Numbered from the stretch's first letter, positions 34,927 through 43,579 are shown. The stretch: DNA of 64,000 nucleotides from Aquaticitalea lipolytica (GCF_014641635.1 NZ_BMIC01000004.1:62001-126000), one strand, 5' to 3'. The notes: a model not told the origin generated them from the sequence alone. Made by a program: numbers and translations.

Positions 34927-35679
34927 TTAAGCGTTCACTTCTTCTTTAATCCAATCGTAACCTTTTTCTTCAAGCTCATGCGCTAACTCTTTACCTCCTG
35001 ATTTTACAATACGACCATTGTATAATACATGTACAAAATCTGGAACGATATAGTCTAACAATCTTTGGTAGTGTGTAATTACAATAACTGCGTTATCCTT
35101 ACTTTTTAATTTGTTTACACCATTAGCTACAATTCGTAATGCATCGATATCTAATCCTGAATCTGTTTCGTCTAGTATAGCCAATTTTGGTTCTAACATT
35201 GCCATTTGAAAGATTTCATTACGCTTTTTTTCACCACCTGAAAAACCTTCATTTAATGAACGTGATAAAAACTTACGGTCTATTTCTAATAATTCAGACT
35301 TTTCGCGAATAAGTTTCAACATTTCATTAGCAGGCATATCTTCTAACCCTTTTGCTTTTCGAGTTTCGTTTATAGCTGTTTTCATAAAATTAGTTACACT
35401 AACTCCAGGAATTTCAACAGGATATTGAAACGATAAAAAGATACCTTTATGTGCTCGCTCTTCTGCTGCTAATTCATCAATATTTTCGTCGTTAAGAAGT
35501 ATTTCTCCTTCACTAACTTCATACTCTTCTTTTCCTGCAATCACAGACGCTAAAGTGCTTTTACCAGAACCATTTGGTCCCATAATTGCATGAACTTCGC
35601 CTGCTTTTACCTCTAGGTTTATACCTCTTAAAATTGCTTTGTCTTCAACACTTGCGTGTAAATTGTTAATCTTTAACAT
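34927..35679 (-). CDS. sufC: Fe-S assembly ATPase SufC
   Basis: A 250-residue ABC ATPase without membrane segments. It has Walker [10 protein letters not shown] (near 36), Q-loop [12 protein letters not shown], signature FSGGEKKR, Walker [13 protein letters not shown] and H-loop ITHYQR. I start at ATG 35679 ([10 protein letters not shown]), the family's usual beginning; further ATG 35688 and TTG 35694 would only overlap the upstream lipoprotein gene. SufC powers conformational change of the SufBCD scaffold. Its start lies 1 bp downstream of the preceding stop, suggesting coupling to the lipoprotein gene. Confidence 0.95.
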   Translation of the reverse strand: MLKINNLHASVEDKAILRGINLEVKAGEVHAIMGPNGSGKSTLASVIAGKEEYEVSEGEILLNDENIDELAAEERAHKGIFLSFQYPVEIPGVSVTNFMKTAINETRKAKGLEDMPANEMLKLIREKSELLEIDRKFLSRSLNEGFSGGEKKRNEIFQMAMLEPKLAILDETDSGLDIDALRIVANGVNKLKSKDNAVIVITHYQRLLDYIVPDFVHVLYNGRIVKSGGKELAHELEEKGYDWIKEEVNA

Positions 35680-35680
35680 A

Positions 35681-36025
35681 CTACTCATCACCAAATTTTA
35701 TAATGTCGTTATCTTCTTTTGATTCAGAAACGTTTACTATTTCTTTAATATCTATACTATAATCCCAACCTTCTTCGTTTTCTGGTCTAGGAATTAGTTT
35801 TCCTCTTAATTCTACAGAAACCATATCTGTATCTTCTTTTTTAAATTGTTTAGAAAGTTTATCTAACTCTAGTGCTTTATCGTTTATAATTACACCATAA
35901 ACTATTGAATCTGTTTGTAAAACAGCAGCGCCATCATAATAGATAAATTGTCCTTTAACTAGCTCTCCTTTATCACAACTAGTTAGAGCTAACATAAAAC
36001 ATATTAAAAACAAAACTTTTTTCAT
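35681..36025 (-). CDS. Small lipoprotein between sufB and sufC, function unknown
   Basis: A 114-residue predicted lipoprotein ([17 protein letters not shown], lipidated Cys17). The mature part has a beta-rich central segment ([45 protein letters not shown]) that could be an OB-like barrel, and an acidic tail. I do not recognise a named family. It is embedded in the suf operon, 12 bp after sufB and ending 1 bp before the sufC start, so it is certainly co-transcribed. How an envelope lipoprotein relates to a cytoplasmic assembly machine is unclear. Confidence 0.78.
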   Translation of the reverse strand: MKKVLFLICFMLALTSCDKGELVKGQFIYYDGAAVLQTDSIVYGVIINDKALELDKLSKQFKKEDTDMVSVELRGKLIPRPENEEGWDYSIDIKEIVNVSESKEDNDIIKFGDE

Positions 36026-36036
36026 TCTTGATTTTT

Positions 36037-37485
36037 TTATCCTACAGATCCTTCTAAACTTATTTCTAGTAATTTTTGAGCTTCAACAGCAAACTCCATT
36101 GGAAGCTTGTTTAATACATCTTTACTAAACCCATTTACAATTAACGCAATAGCTTTTTCTGTATTTATACCACGTTGGTTACAGTAAAAAATTTGGTCTT
36201 CACCAATTTTACTTGTTGTAGCTTCGTGCTCTATTATTGCTGATTTATTTTTTGCTTCTATATAAGGAAATGTATGCGCTCCACATTCATTACCCATAAG
36301 TAAACTATCACATTGTGAGAAGTTACGAGCATTGTCTGCTCTTGAACTTATTTGAACCAAACCTCTGTAAGAGTTTTGAGATTTTCCTGCAGATATACCT
36401 TTACTAATAATGGTAGATTTAGTGTTTTTACCTAAATGAATCATTTTAGTTCCTGTATCTGCTTGCTGATAATTATTGGTTACTGCAATAGAATAAAACT
36501 CTCCTACAGAATTATCTCCTTTAAGTATACAACTTGGGTATTTCCATGTAATTGCTGAACCTGTTTCTACTTGTGTCCATGAAATTTTTGCGTTTTTCTC
36601 ACATAAACCTCGTTTGGTTACAAAATTGTAAACGCCTCCTTTTCCTTCTGCATTTCCTGGATACCAATTTTGCACTGTTGAGTATTTTATCTCTGCATCG
36701 TCAAGTGCAATAAGCTCTACAACTGCTGCATGTAATTGATTTTCATCTCTACTTGGCGCTGTACAACCTTCAAGGTAACTCACATAACTACCTTCGTCTG
36801 CAATAACAAGAGTTCTTTCAAACTGCCCTGTTCCTGCTTGATTAATTCTAAAGTAGGTTGATAACTCCATTGGGCAACGTACGCCTTTTGGAATATAACA
36901 GAAACTTCCATCACTAAACACTGCACTATTTAATGCTGCGTAAAAATTGTCTTTTTGTGGCACAACTGTACCAATATATTTTTTTACTAATTCTGGATAT
37001 TCTCTAATAGCTTCAGATATTGAACAGAAAATTATTCCCTTTTCAGAAAGTGTTTTCTTAAATGTTGTTGCTACAGAAACTGAATCTACAACAACATCCA
37101 TAGCTACATTAGCTAATTTTTTTTGCTCATCTATAGAAATACCTAATTTTTTAAAGGTTTCTAAAAGCTCTGGATCTACCTCATCAAGACTGTCATATTT
37201 AGGCTTGCTGTTTGGTGCAGAATAATAAGAAATCGCTTGAAAATCTGGTTTTACATAATTTACATTTGCCCATTCTGGTTCAATCATTTCTTTCCAAGCA
37301 CGAAAAGATTCTAATCTCCATTCTGTCATCCATTGTGGCTCTTCTTTTTTAAGTGAAATTGCTTTTACTATATCTTCATTTAAGCCAATAGGAAATGTAT
37401 CTGATTCAATATCAGTATAAAAACCATATTCATACTCTTTGGTTTTTAATTCTTCTCTTAAATCGTCTTCGGTATATTTGTTCAT
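36037..37485 (-). CDS. sufB: Fe-S cluster assembly scaffold SufB
   Basis: A 482-residue SufB with [21 protein letters not shown] (N-terminal core), the beta-helix cysteine in [46 protein letters not shown] and the C-terminal [23 protein letters not shown]. These are the residues used for cluster assembly with SufD. It starts 9 bp after the sufA-type gene and is the largest scaffold subunit. Length is typical for the family. Confidence 0.97.
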   Translation of the reverse strand: MNKYTEDDLREELKTKEYEYGFYTDIESDTFPIGLNEDIVKAISLKKEEPQWMTEWRLESFRAWKEMIEPEWANVNYVKPDFQAISYYSAPNSKPKYDSLDEVDPELLETFKKLGISIDEQKKLANVAMDVVVDSVSVATTFKKTLSEKGIIFCSISEAIREYPELVKKYIGTVVPQKDNFYAALNSAVFSDGSFCYIPKGVRCPMELSTYFRINQAGTGQFERTLVIADEGSYVSYLEGCTAPSRDENQLHAAVVELIALDDAEIKYSTVQNWYPGNAEGKGGVYNFVTKRGLCEKNAKISWTQVETGSAITWKYPSCILKGDNSVGEFYSIAVTNNYQQADTGTKMIHLGKNTKSTIISKGISAGKSQNSYRGLVQISSRADNARNFSQCDSLLMGNECGAHTFPYIEAKNKSAIIEHEATTSKIGEDQIFYCNQRGINTEKAIALIVNGFSKDVLNKLPMEFAVEAQKLLEISLEGSVG

Positions 37486-37494
37486 TACTTTTAT

Positions 37495-37824
37495 TTATAG
37501 GGAGAAACTTTCACCACAACCACAAGTTCTGTTGGCGTTTGGGTTGTTAAATACAAAACCTGCTCCATTTAATCCTCCTGAATACTCAAGAGTAGTTCCA
37601 ATAAGGTATAAAAAGCTTTTTTTGTCAACAATGATTTTTACACCATTGTCTTCAAATACTTTATCATCTTCCTTTTGTTCTTTATCAAATTTTAAATCGT
37701 ACGATAAGCCAGAGCAACCTCCACTTTTTACGCCTACACGTACAAAGTCGGTTACTGAATTGAACCCATCATCGCTCATCAATTCTATAACTTTCTTTTT
37801 AGCTGTTTCAGATACTTTAATCAT
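37495..37824 (-). CDS. sufA: A-type Fe-S carrier (HesB/IscA/SufA family)
   Basis: A 109-residue A-type carrier with the three conserved cysteines: Cys37 in KSGGCSGLSY, and Cys101/Cys103 in the C-terminal TCGCGESF. It receives clusters from SufBCD and delivers them to apoproteins. It is the first gene of the suf operon, with a -7 promoter box and palindromic candidate operator immediately upstream. Calling it sufA rather than iscA rests on its operon position. Confidence 0.93.
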   Translation of the reverse strand: MIKVSETAKKKVIELMSDDGFNSVTDFVRVGVKSGGCSGLSYDLKFDKEQKEDDKVFEDNGVKIIVDKKSFLYLIGTTLEYSGGLNGAGFVFNNPNANRTCGCGESFSL

Positions 37825-37840
37825 GTGTTAATTAGATTAT

Positions 37841-37852
37841 GTCTAAATAGAC
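37841..37852. promoter_or_regulatory. Candidate suf operator
   Basis: GTCTAAATAGAC (arms GTCTA/TAGAC) lies next to the -7 box, covering the predicted transcription start 17-28 bp before sufA. An overlapping inverted repeat TTAGA-TTATG-TCTAA occupies 37832-37846. The position fits a repressor site; the regulator is unknown. Confidence 0.45.
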
Positions 37853-37854
37853 TG

Positions 37855-37862
37855 CAAATATA
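37855..37862 (-). promoter_or_regulatory. -7 box of the suf operon
   Basis: CAAATATA reads TATATTTG on the minus strand, an exact match to TAnnTTTG, 31 bp before the sufA start. No clear -33 TTG is found. Confidence 0.55.
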
Positions 37863-37994
37863 CAATATAAGTAGAGTTTTCCCATAGAACCTAACATTAT
37901 ATTAGCAAATGATTCTATAGTAATCTTTAATGATAAAAAATATAAATGTTAACTAAAGAGTAAACGCTTTAAGATACTTGTTTAATAAAAAAGA

Positions 37995-38234
37995 TTAAGC
38001 TGAAAAGAGCACACGAGACATTTTAGTTTTTAATAAAAATAATTCTCTTAAGATAAATTGAATCTCTTTGTTTGTATATAATTCTTCATTAAAATTTCCA
38101 AGTTTGTCTGTAACAACTTTGGCTTTACAAGTAGAACAAATTAACTCTGTATATGAATGTGTTTTTGATTTTGAACGATACAGGTTGTGTCCAAAAATAG
38201 AGCAAGTAAGCTCGTTGGTTGAGTTAGATTTCAT
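37995..38234 (-). CDS. Small zinc-ribbon-like protein, paralogue 1 of 3
   Basis: A 79-residue protein when started at ATG 38234; a longer frame to 38264 would place its start codon inside the -7 box. It has four presumed zinc ligands Cys11, His16, Cys33 and Cys36, in the pattern C-x4-H-x16-C-x2-C (TCSIFGHNLY and LICSTCKAKV). The same spacing is exact in the two paralogues at 39422 and 39728. A basic C-terminal helix follows. The CxxFGH...CxxC layout recalls small phage zinc-finger proteins of the DUF1660 type, but identity is not established. Function unknown; perhaps nucleic-acid binding or regulation. Confidence 0.7.
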   Translation of the reverse strand: MKSNSTNELTCSIFGHNLYRSKSKTHSYTELICSTCKAKVVTDKLGNFNEELYTNKEIQFILRELFLLKTKMSRVLFSA

Positions 38235-38257
38235 GGCTATTATAGATTTAGGGGATT

Positions 38258-38265
38258 CAAACATA
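38258..38265 (-). promoter_or_regulatory. -7 box for zinc-ribbon paralogue 1
   Basis: CAAACATA reads TATGTTTG on the minus strand and lies 24 bp before ATG 38234. This rules out the earlier in-frame ATG at 38264. Confidence 0.5.
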
Positions 38266-38302
38266 ATTAATTTGTTTAAAAATCATGTTAAAACGCAAAT
38301 AT

Positions 38303-38317
38303 TTTCGACGAAATACA
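38303..38317. promoter_or_regulatory. TTTCGACGAAATACA element
   Basis: It contains the palindrome TTTCG-A-CGAAA and shares 13 identical bases (TCGACGAAATACA) with 43567-43579. It lies about 40 bp upstream of the -7 box of zinc-ribbon paralogue 1, a position suited to an activator. Confidence 0.45.
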
Positions 38318-38373
38318 TTTGGCGTTGAATACTTATTATGGCATATTAACTTAATTAGTTTTAAAAAAGTGAC

Positions 38374-38381
38374 TATTTTTG
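38374..38381 (+). promoter_or_regulatory. -7 box for thiL, predicting a near-leaderless mRNA
   Basis: TATTTTTG matches the -7 consensus, with the ATG beginning just 5 bp after the G. The transcript would start at or next to the start codon. Confidence 0.45.
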
Positions 38382-38385
38382 CAGC

Positions 38386-39432
38386 ATGATAGAAGATAAG
38401 AATCAACAACGAACATCATTAGAAGCTCTAGGTGAATTTGGCTTGATAGAGCATCTTACCAAGCATTTTAAAATTAAGCAAAAATCTACAGTTAAAGGCA
38501 TAGGAGATGATGCTGCTGTTTTAGATTTTAAATCAAAAAAAATTGTTGTTACCACAGATTTACTAGTAGAGCAAGTACATTTTGATTTGAGCTACATGCC
38601 TTTAAAACATCTAGGTTACAAAGCTATAATGGTAAATTTATCTGATGTATATGCTATGAATGCAAATGCAACTCAGGTAACAGTTTCTATTGCTGTGTCT
38701 AATAGGTTTCCTTTAGAAGCGTTGGAAGAGTTATACGCTGGAATGGAATTGGCATCTGAAATTTATGGTGTTGATATTGTTGGTGGTGATACGACCTCAT
38801 CAACAACAGGTTTAATTATTTCTGTTACTGCGATTGGAGATGTAGATGTAAAAGACATAACTTACAGAAATGGAGCTAAACCAAATGATTTATTGGTGGT
38901 CTCTGGAGATTTAGGCGCAGCTTATATGGGTTTGCAAGTTTTAGAGAGAGAAAAAGAAGTGTTTAAAGTTAACCCAAACAACCAGCCAGATTTAGATTTA
39001 TATACTTACATTATTGAGCGCCAATTAAAGCCTGAAGCCCGAAAAGATATTGTAAAACTATTAAAGGATTTGAAGGTAAAACCTACATCGATGATTGATA
39101 TTAGTGACGGCCTGTCATCAGAAATTATACATTTATGCAAACAAAGTGAAGTAGGTGTTGAGCTGTATGAAAATAAAATTCCTTTAGACCCTCAAGTTAT
39201 TTCTACTTGTGAAGAATTTAATATTGACAGTACTACTATTGCGCTAAATGGTGGAGAAGATTACGAACTTTTAATGACAATTTCTCAAGAAGATTTTCCT
39301 AAAATTAAGGCAAATCCTAACTTAACGGTTATTGGTTATATTACTGATAAAAATAAGGGAATGAATCTGGTTACTAGAGCAGAAACTCTAATACCATTGA
39401 TTGCAAAAGGTTGGAATTCACTTAATGCTTAA
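38386..39432 (+). CDS. thiL: Thiamine-monophosphate kinase ThiL
   Basis: A 348-residue PurM/ThiL-fold kinase converting thiamine monophosphate to thiamine diphosphate, the last step of cofactor synthesis. Signature elements: KGIGDDAAVLDF (N-terminal ATP/Mg site), TTDLLVEQVHFD, VNLSDVYAMNA, VGGDTTSS, SMIDISDGLSSEIIHL and LNGGEDYELL. The length is normal. It stands alone among zinc-ribbon genes, and its 3' end overlaps the convergent paralogue 2 by 11 bp. Confidence 0.95.
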   Translation: MIEDKNQQRTSLEALGEFGLIEHLTKHFKIKQKSTVKGIGDDAAVLDFKSKKIVVTTDLLVEQVHFDLSYMPLKHLGYKAIMVNLSDVYAMNANATQVTVSIAVSNRFPLEALEELYAGMELASEIYGVDIVGGDTTSSTTGLIISVTAIGDVDVKDITYRNGAKPNDLLVVSGDLGAAYMGLQVLEREKEVFKVNPNNQPDLDLYTYIIERQLKPEARKDIVKLLKDLKVKPTSMIDISDGLSSEIIHLCKQSEVGVELYENKIPLDPQVISTCEEFNIDSTTIALNGGEDYELLMTISQEDFPKIKANPNLTVIGYITDKNKGMNLVTRAETLIPLIAKGWNSLNA

Positions 39433-39652
39433 ACACAAGAAGGTTTTCTTGTTTAGCCATTTTTTTATTGTGAATGTGTCGCAAAACCAAATTAATCTCC
39501 TTGTATTTTGGAGTTAATGGCGTTAGCTCGCCTTTACTATTGGTGGTCATTTGTACACTACAATGCTTGCATTTATACTCATTAACATGTAATGTAATTT
39601 TTTTAGTGATGACGTATTGATGACCAAATACAGAGCAGTAAATATTTTTCAC
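39422..39652 (-). CDS. Small zinc-ribbon-like protein, paralogue 2 of 3
   Basis: A 76-residue protein with ligands Cys6, His11, Cys28 and Cys31 (YCSVFGHQYV and YKCKHCSVQM), C-x4-H-x16-C-x2-C. It shares FGHQY, HVxEYxCKxC, TTNSxGxL and LTPKYxEINxxL with paralogue 3, which ends 75 bp upstream; the two look like a tandem duplication. The C-terminal part is a basic helix (RHIHNKKMAKQENLL). Its 3' end overlaps thiL on the opposite strand. Function unknown. Confidence 0.72.
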   Translation of the reverse strand: MKNIYCSVFGHQYVITKKITLHVNEYKCKHCSVQMTTNSKGELTPLTPKYKEINLVLRHIHNKKMAKQENLLVFKH

Positions 39653-39727
39653 TTTAGCTATTAAATTAATTATTACTTAGAGGGAAGCTAAATATATGAA
39701 AATCAATTTATACACTTTTAGTTTTGC

Positions 39728-39991
39728 TTAATATATCGACGAACTGAGCGTTTTTGTCTTTAAACGTGACATTCTTCTAACATAAATGTCTTCTAGAATA
39801 GTATTAATCTCTCTGTATTTAGGAGTTAACTCAATTAGATTGCCATTACTATTAGTTGTTAATTGTCTTTTACAGCATTTACAAGTGTACTCTTTTACAT
39901 GTGAAGTTACTGATTTTGAAACTTTATATTGATGTCCAAAAACATTGCAATATAATTTGTTTGAGGCTGTGTTGGTAAAGTTTTTTTTCAT
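39728..39991 (-). CDS. Small zinc-ribbon-like protein, paralogue 3 of 3
   Basis: An 87-residue protein with Cys15, His20, Cys37 and Cys40 (YCNVFGHQYK and YTCKCCKRQL), giving the same C-x4-H-x16-C-x2-C frame, followed by LTTNSNGNLIELTPKYREINTIL and a basic tail (RRMSRLKTK). It is clearly the closest relative of the neighbouring paralogue 2. It has no signal peptide and is rich in Lys/Arg, which fits a nucleic-acid or protein adaptor role in the cytoplasm, but nothing proves it. Confidence 0.72.
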   Translation of the reverse strand: MKKNFTNTASNKLYCNVFGHQYKVSKSVTSHVKEYTCKCCKRQLTTNSNGNLIELTPKYREINTILEDIYVRRMSRLKTKTLSSSIY

Positions 39992-40052
39992 GGTCGATTG
40001 GGTTAAGAGCCTCTAAACTAATAAAATAAATAAAATAAAACGTTTAACAGTG

Positions 40053-40829
40053 TTATTTTTCGATGAATTGATTTATATTGTAAGATAAATCTTTCGTGTT
40101 TTCTATATGACTCATATGTCCATCTGGAAACTCAACAACTTTAACATCTGTTCCTGTTGTCTGTTTTATTAGTGTATTGTATTCTAATACAGGGTCTTTA
40201 CTCCCAATAATCATCATTTTTTTTAAGCTTCTATTCTGAAGTATTAATTCTCTGTTTTTTCTAATTTTCATTCCTTCCAAAGCAGCAATTATCCCTTGTA
40301 ATGGCATCTGTAATGCTTCTTCTTTAATTAGTTTAATCTCATCCTTAAATACCAATCTGTTTTTTGGTCTAAATAAATTAGCAATAGACATGCTAATAAA
40401 TGTTTTATGATTACTCTTAACCGATAAAATTGCCCTATCTCTATTAAGTTGCTTTTCTTTACTATCTGCAATTGCAGTTGAATTCATTAAACATAATTTA
40501 TTAACCTTATCTGGATAAAGTTCAATAAAAGCCAACGCTACATAACCTCCCATTGAATGGCCTATAAACACAGATTTATCAATCTTTAAAAAACTTAAAA
40601 CTTTATTAACAGCTTCAGCCATCATTTCCATTGTATGTATATAACCCAAACAACCTGTTTGCCCATGACCTAATAAATCTACGGTAATAACCCTATTCTT
40701 TTCAACTAAATCAGGAATTAAATACTGCCACATAGAACTGTTCTCAAGAAAACCATGCAACAAAACAATAGCCTCTCCTTTACCTTCATCTGTGTAAAAA
40801 ATATTAATCCCTTTATGCTCTAAAATCAT
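40053..40829 (-). CDS. Alpha/beta hydrolase
   Basis: A 258-residue cytoplasmic alpha/beta-fold hydrolase. The oxyanion segment is LLHGFLEN (near 24-30), the nucleophile elbow is GHSMGG with Ser92, the acid is in IIGSKDPVLEY (near 210) and the His is in PDGHMSHIEN near the C-terminus. All triad members are present, so it should be active as an esterase or C-C hydrolase of the BioH/MenH-like type; the substrate cannot be told. It is divergent from brnQ and monocistronic. Confidence 0.88.
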   Translation of the reverse strand: MILEHKGINIFYTDEGKGEAIVLLHGFLENSSMWQYLIPDLVEKNRVITVDLLGHGQTGCLGYIHTMEMMAEAVNKVLSFLKIDKSVFIGHSMGGYVALAFIELYPDKVNKLCLMNSTAIADSKEKQLNRDRAILSVKSNHKTFISMSIANLFRPKNRLVFKDEIKLIKEEALQMPLQGIIAALEGMKIRKNRELILQNRSLKKMMIIGSKDPVLEYNTLIKQTTGTDVKVVEFPDGHMSHIENTKDLSYNINQFIEK

Positions 40830-40846
40830 ATTTAAACTATATTAGG

Positions 40847-40854
40847 CAAATATA
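40847..40854 (-). promoter_or_regulatory. -7 box for the alpha/beta hydrolase
   Basis: CAAATATA reads TATATTTG on the minus strand, 18 bp before the start codon, implying a leader of about 13 nt. Confidence 0.5.
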
Positions 40855-40887
40855 TTATCTTACTGTTAGAAATTTGATAAACTTAAT

Positions 40888-42162
40888 ATGAATAATACAA
40901 AAGAAACATTTGTTTTTGGCTTTGCTTTATTTGCAGGCTTTTTTGGTGCTGGTAATTTAATTTTACCTCCTTTATTAGGTTTTAATTCAGGTCCTGACTG
41001 GTGGTTAGTAACTTTAGGTTTTGTTATTTCTGCTACAATTATACCTTTAATATCTCTTTTTGCTCATGCTCGCTTACAAGGAACAATGTTGGCTTTTGGA
41101 AATAAAGTGTCGCCTCTGTTTAGTTTATTTTTTGTTCTGTGTGTGTTTCCAATAGTAATAGCTTTACCATGTCCTAGAACCGCAGCAGTAACACACGAAA
41201 TGGTTATTCATCCATTTTTTGGAACCAGCGCAATTTTAACTAGTAGTATCTTTTTTGCTTTAGCATTTATTTTTGTTATAAACAGAAATAATGCGCTTAA
41301 CATATTAGGAAAATATTTAACACCAATAATTGTTGCAATATTGATATTAATTATTGTGTTAGGTATAATATCACCTGTCCCTGAAATGAATCCATCCATT
41401 TATAGCACACCTATTGTTGAAGGTTTACTTGAAGGCTATCAAACCTATGATGCTATAGCTGGTATGCTTATGGGAGGCATGGTCATAATCTCAATAAACA
41501 ACTCAAAAGTAAATATGTCATTTGAGGACAAAAAGAAGATGATTGCTAAATCTGGCTTTATAGCTATGTGTGGGTTGTTTATTGTTTATGCAGGTTTAAT
41601 AGCTTTAGGAGCGTTATATAATTCAGAGTTTGATAGTGGTATTTCAAGAACAAACCTTCTTTTAGGTTTAGCATCAAAAACACTGGGTAATTATGGTGCT
41701 ATTAGTTTAGGAATTCTTGTTTCGTTAGCATGCTTCACTACTGCTGTGGCTATAATTGTAAGTACTGCTGATTTTTTTAAAGAACTATTTAAAGGGTCTG
41801 AAAAAGCTTATCTTTTAACAACTATAATATGTTGTGTTGTAGGAATAATTGTTGGAAGTTATAATGTTGGTTTTATTATTGATATCGCACTACCTGCTTT
41901 AATGTTTATCTATCCAATTTCTATCGTTTTGATAATTTTGAATGTAGTTCCAGAACGATTTGGGACAACTTTAGTATTTAAATCTGTTGTACTTGTAACT
42001 TTTATATTTAGTATTCCAGACTTTTTAAAATTCATTATTCCTATTGAAAATATTCAAGGCATTATTAATATAATACCATTAGCTAAACATAGTTTAGGCT
42101 GGGTTTTACCTGCTATAGTTACTTTTATTTTAGTGAATTTATTAGAGCATAAAGAAGCCTGA
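40888..42162 (+). CDS. brnQ: Branched-chain amino acid carrier BrnQ (LIVCS family)
   Basis: A 424-residue inner membrane protein with about 12 transmembrane helices. The LIVCS signature is at the N-terminus (FALFAGFFGAGNLILPPLLG), where cation and substrate bind, followed by CPRTAAVTHEM. It takes up leucine, isoleucine and valine with sodium or protons. It is alone in its transcription unit. The stop codon overlaps a weak hairpin. Confidence 0.93.
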   Translation: MNNTKETFVFGFALFAGFFGAGNLILPPLLGFNSGPDWWLVTLGFVISATIIPLISLFAHARLQGTMLAFGNKVSPLFSLFFVLCVFPIVIALPCPRTAAVTHEMVIHPFFGTSAILTSSIFFALAFIFVINRNNALNILGKYLTPIIVAILILIIVLGIISPVPEMNPSIYSTPIVEGLLEGYQTYDAIAGMLMGGMVIISINNSKVNMSFEDKKKMIAKSGFIAMCGLFIVYAGLIALGALYNSEFDSGISRTNLLLGLASKTLGNYGAISLGILVSLACFTTAVAIIVSTADFFKELFKGSEKAYLLTTIICCVVGIIVGSYNVGFIIDIALPALMFIYPISIVLIILNVVPERFGTTLVFKSVVLVTFIFSIPDFLKFIIPIENIQGIINIIPLAKHSLGWVLPAIVTFILVNLLEHKEA

Positions 42163-42187
42163 AATTAATTCAGGCTCTATTATTTTT
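42157..42187 (+). terminator. Weak terminator after brnQ
   Basis: A 7-bp stem GCCTGAA/TTCAGGC that includes the brnQ stop codon, followed by a broken T-rich tract. Confidence 0.5.
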
Positions 42188-42202
42188 ATATCTATTAAGA
42201 AA

Positions 42203-43495
42203 TTAAGAATTCATTATATCTTCAATTTCATCAGCTTCAATAGGAATGTTGCGCATTAAATTAAAAGGTTCTCCTTTCTTTTGTATTACAACATCATCTT
42301 CCAAACGAATACCAAATCCTTCTGCAGGAATATAAATTCCAGGCTCAACAGTAAATACCATATTTGCTTGCATTGGCTCTGTTAAAATTCCATAATCATG
42401 AGTATCTAATCCCATGTGGTGTGACGTACCATGCATGAAGTACTTTTTGTATGCTGGCCAATCAGGATTTTCGTTTTTCACATCAGCTTTGTCTAGCAGT
42501 TTTAAACCTAGCAATTCTGAAGTCATTAATTTACCAACCTCGACATGGTATTCCGCCCAATCAGTTCCTGGAATTAGTAGTTTTGTCGCTTCGTTCTTAA
42601 CTCTATTAACTGCATTATAAACTTCTTTTTGACGCTTTGTAAATTTACCAGACACTGGAATAGTTCGAGACATATCGCTAGAATAATTTGCATACTCTGC
42701 ACCGACATCAAGAAGTATCAAATCGCCTTTTTTACACTGCTGATTGTTTTCAATATAATGCAATACATTTGCATTATTTCCTGAAGCAATAATTGGTGTA
42801 TAAGCAAACTTTTTAGAGCGGTTTCTCAAAAACTCATACATGAATTCGGCCTCAATTTCATATTCCCAAACACCTGGCTTAACAAAACCTAAAACGCGTC
42901 TAAATCCTTTTTCGGTGATATTGCAGGCTTGTTGTAATAAATCAATCTCAACCTTATCTTTTACCGAACGTAAGCGTTGTAAAATAGGATTGCTTTTAGC
43001 AACAGAATGAGCTGGATACTTGTCTTTTAACCATTTAGTAAACCGATCTTCTCTAGTTTCAGTTTCAACAGATGCTCTATAATGTTCATTTGTATTGATA
43101 TAAACTGTATCACATTGTGTCATAAGTTCAAACATCACTTTTTCCATGTCTTGTAGCCAATACACTGTTTTAATACCAGATGTTTTAAAAGCAGCATCTT
43201 TAGTCAGTTTTTCCCCTTCCCAAACAGCAATATGTTCATTTGTTTCTTTTAAAAACAAAATTTCGCGATGCTTTTCTTTTGGGCAATCTGGAAATAAAAC
43301 CAATATACTTTCTTCTTGGTCAACACCACTTAAATAAAAAATATCACGATGCTGCTCAAAAGGCATAGTACTATCTGCGCTTATTGGATAGATATCATTC
43401 GAATTAAAAACCGCTAAACTACTAGGCTTCATTTTGGCTGTAAAATTTTTGCGATTCTTTATAAAAAGTTTATTGTCAATTGGTAAATATTTCAT
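42203..43495 (-). CDS. pepP: Xaa-Pro aminopeptidase (aminopeptidase P, M24B)
   Basis: A 430-residue metallopeptidase with the N-terminal creatinase-like domain (1-175, including PFEQHRDIFYLSGVDQEES) and the pita-bread M24 domain. Metal ligands appear in LLDVGAEYANYSSDMSR (two Asp), GTSHHMGLDTHD (His), VEPGIYIP (Glu) and IRLEDDV (Glu). It removes N-terminal residues preceding proline in the cytoplasm. Length and motifs fit the E. coli PepP class. It stands alone, convergent with brnQ. Confidence 0.93.
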   Translation of the reverse strand: MKYLPIDNKLFIKNRKNFTAKMKPSSLAVFNSNDIYPISADSTMPFEQHRDIFYLSGVDQEESILVLFPDCPKEKHREILFLKETNEHIAVWEGEKLTKDAAFKTSGIKTVYWLQDMEKVMFELMTQCDTVYINTNEHYRASVETETREDRFTKWLKDKYPAHSVAKSNPILQRLRSVKDKVEIDLLQQACNITEKGFRRVLGFVKPGVWEYEIEAEFMYEFLRNRSKKFAYTPIIASGNNANVLHYIENNQQCKKGDLILLDVGAEYANYSSDMSRTIPVSGKFTKRQKEVYNAVNRVKNEATKLLIPGTDWAEYHVEVGKLMTSELLGLKLLDKADVKNENPDWPAYKKYFMHGTSHHMGLDTHDYGILTEPMQANMVFTVEPGIYIPAEGFGIRLEDDVVIQKKGEPFNLMRNIPIEADEIEDIMNS

Positions 43496-43563
43496 ACTGT
43501 TTATTATTATTTTATTATAGAAATAGTTATTTAAACAAAGTGTTTGTCGTTAAATTGTTATAT

Positions 43564-43579
43564 TTATCGACGAAATACA
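43564..43579. promoter_or_regulatory. TTATCGACGAAATACA element upstream of the T9SS metalloprotease
   Basis: It shares the 13-mer TCGACGAAATACA with the element at 38305-38317. It lies 25-41 bp before the start codon in a 109-bp gap. Function unproven. Confidence 0.4.

Noticed and set aside
38265-38385. TPP riboswitch upstream of thiL
   Set aside because: No thi-box (CUGAGA) sequence and the promoter box leaves no leader to hold one.
37995-39991. Zinc-ribbon genes as a prophage remnant
   Set aside because: No integrase, att repeat, tail or capsid gene is nearby; all neighbours are core metabolic genes, so only the motif similarity remains.
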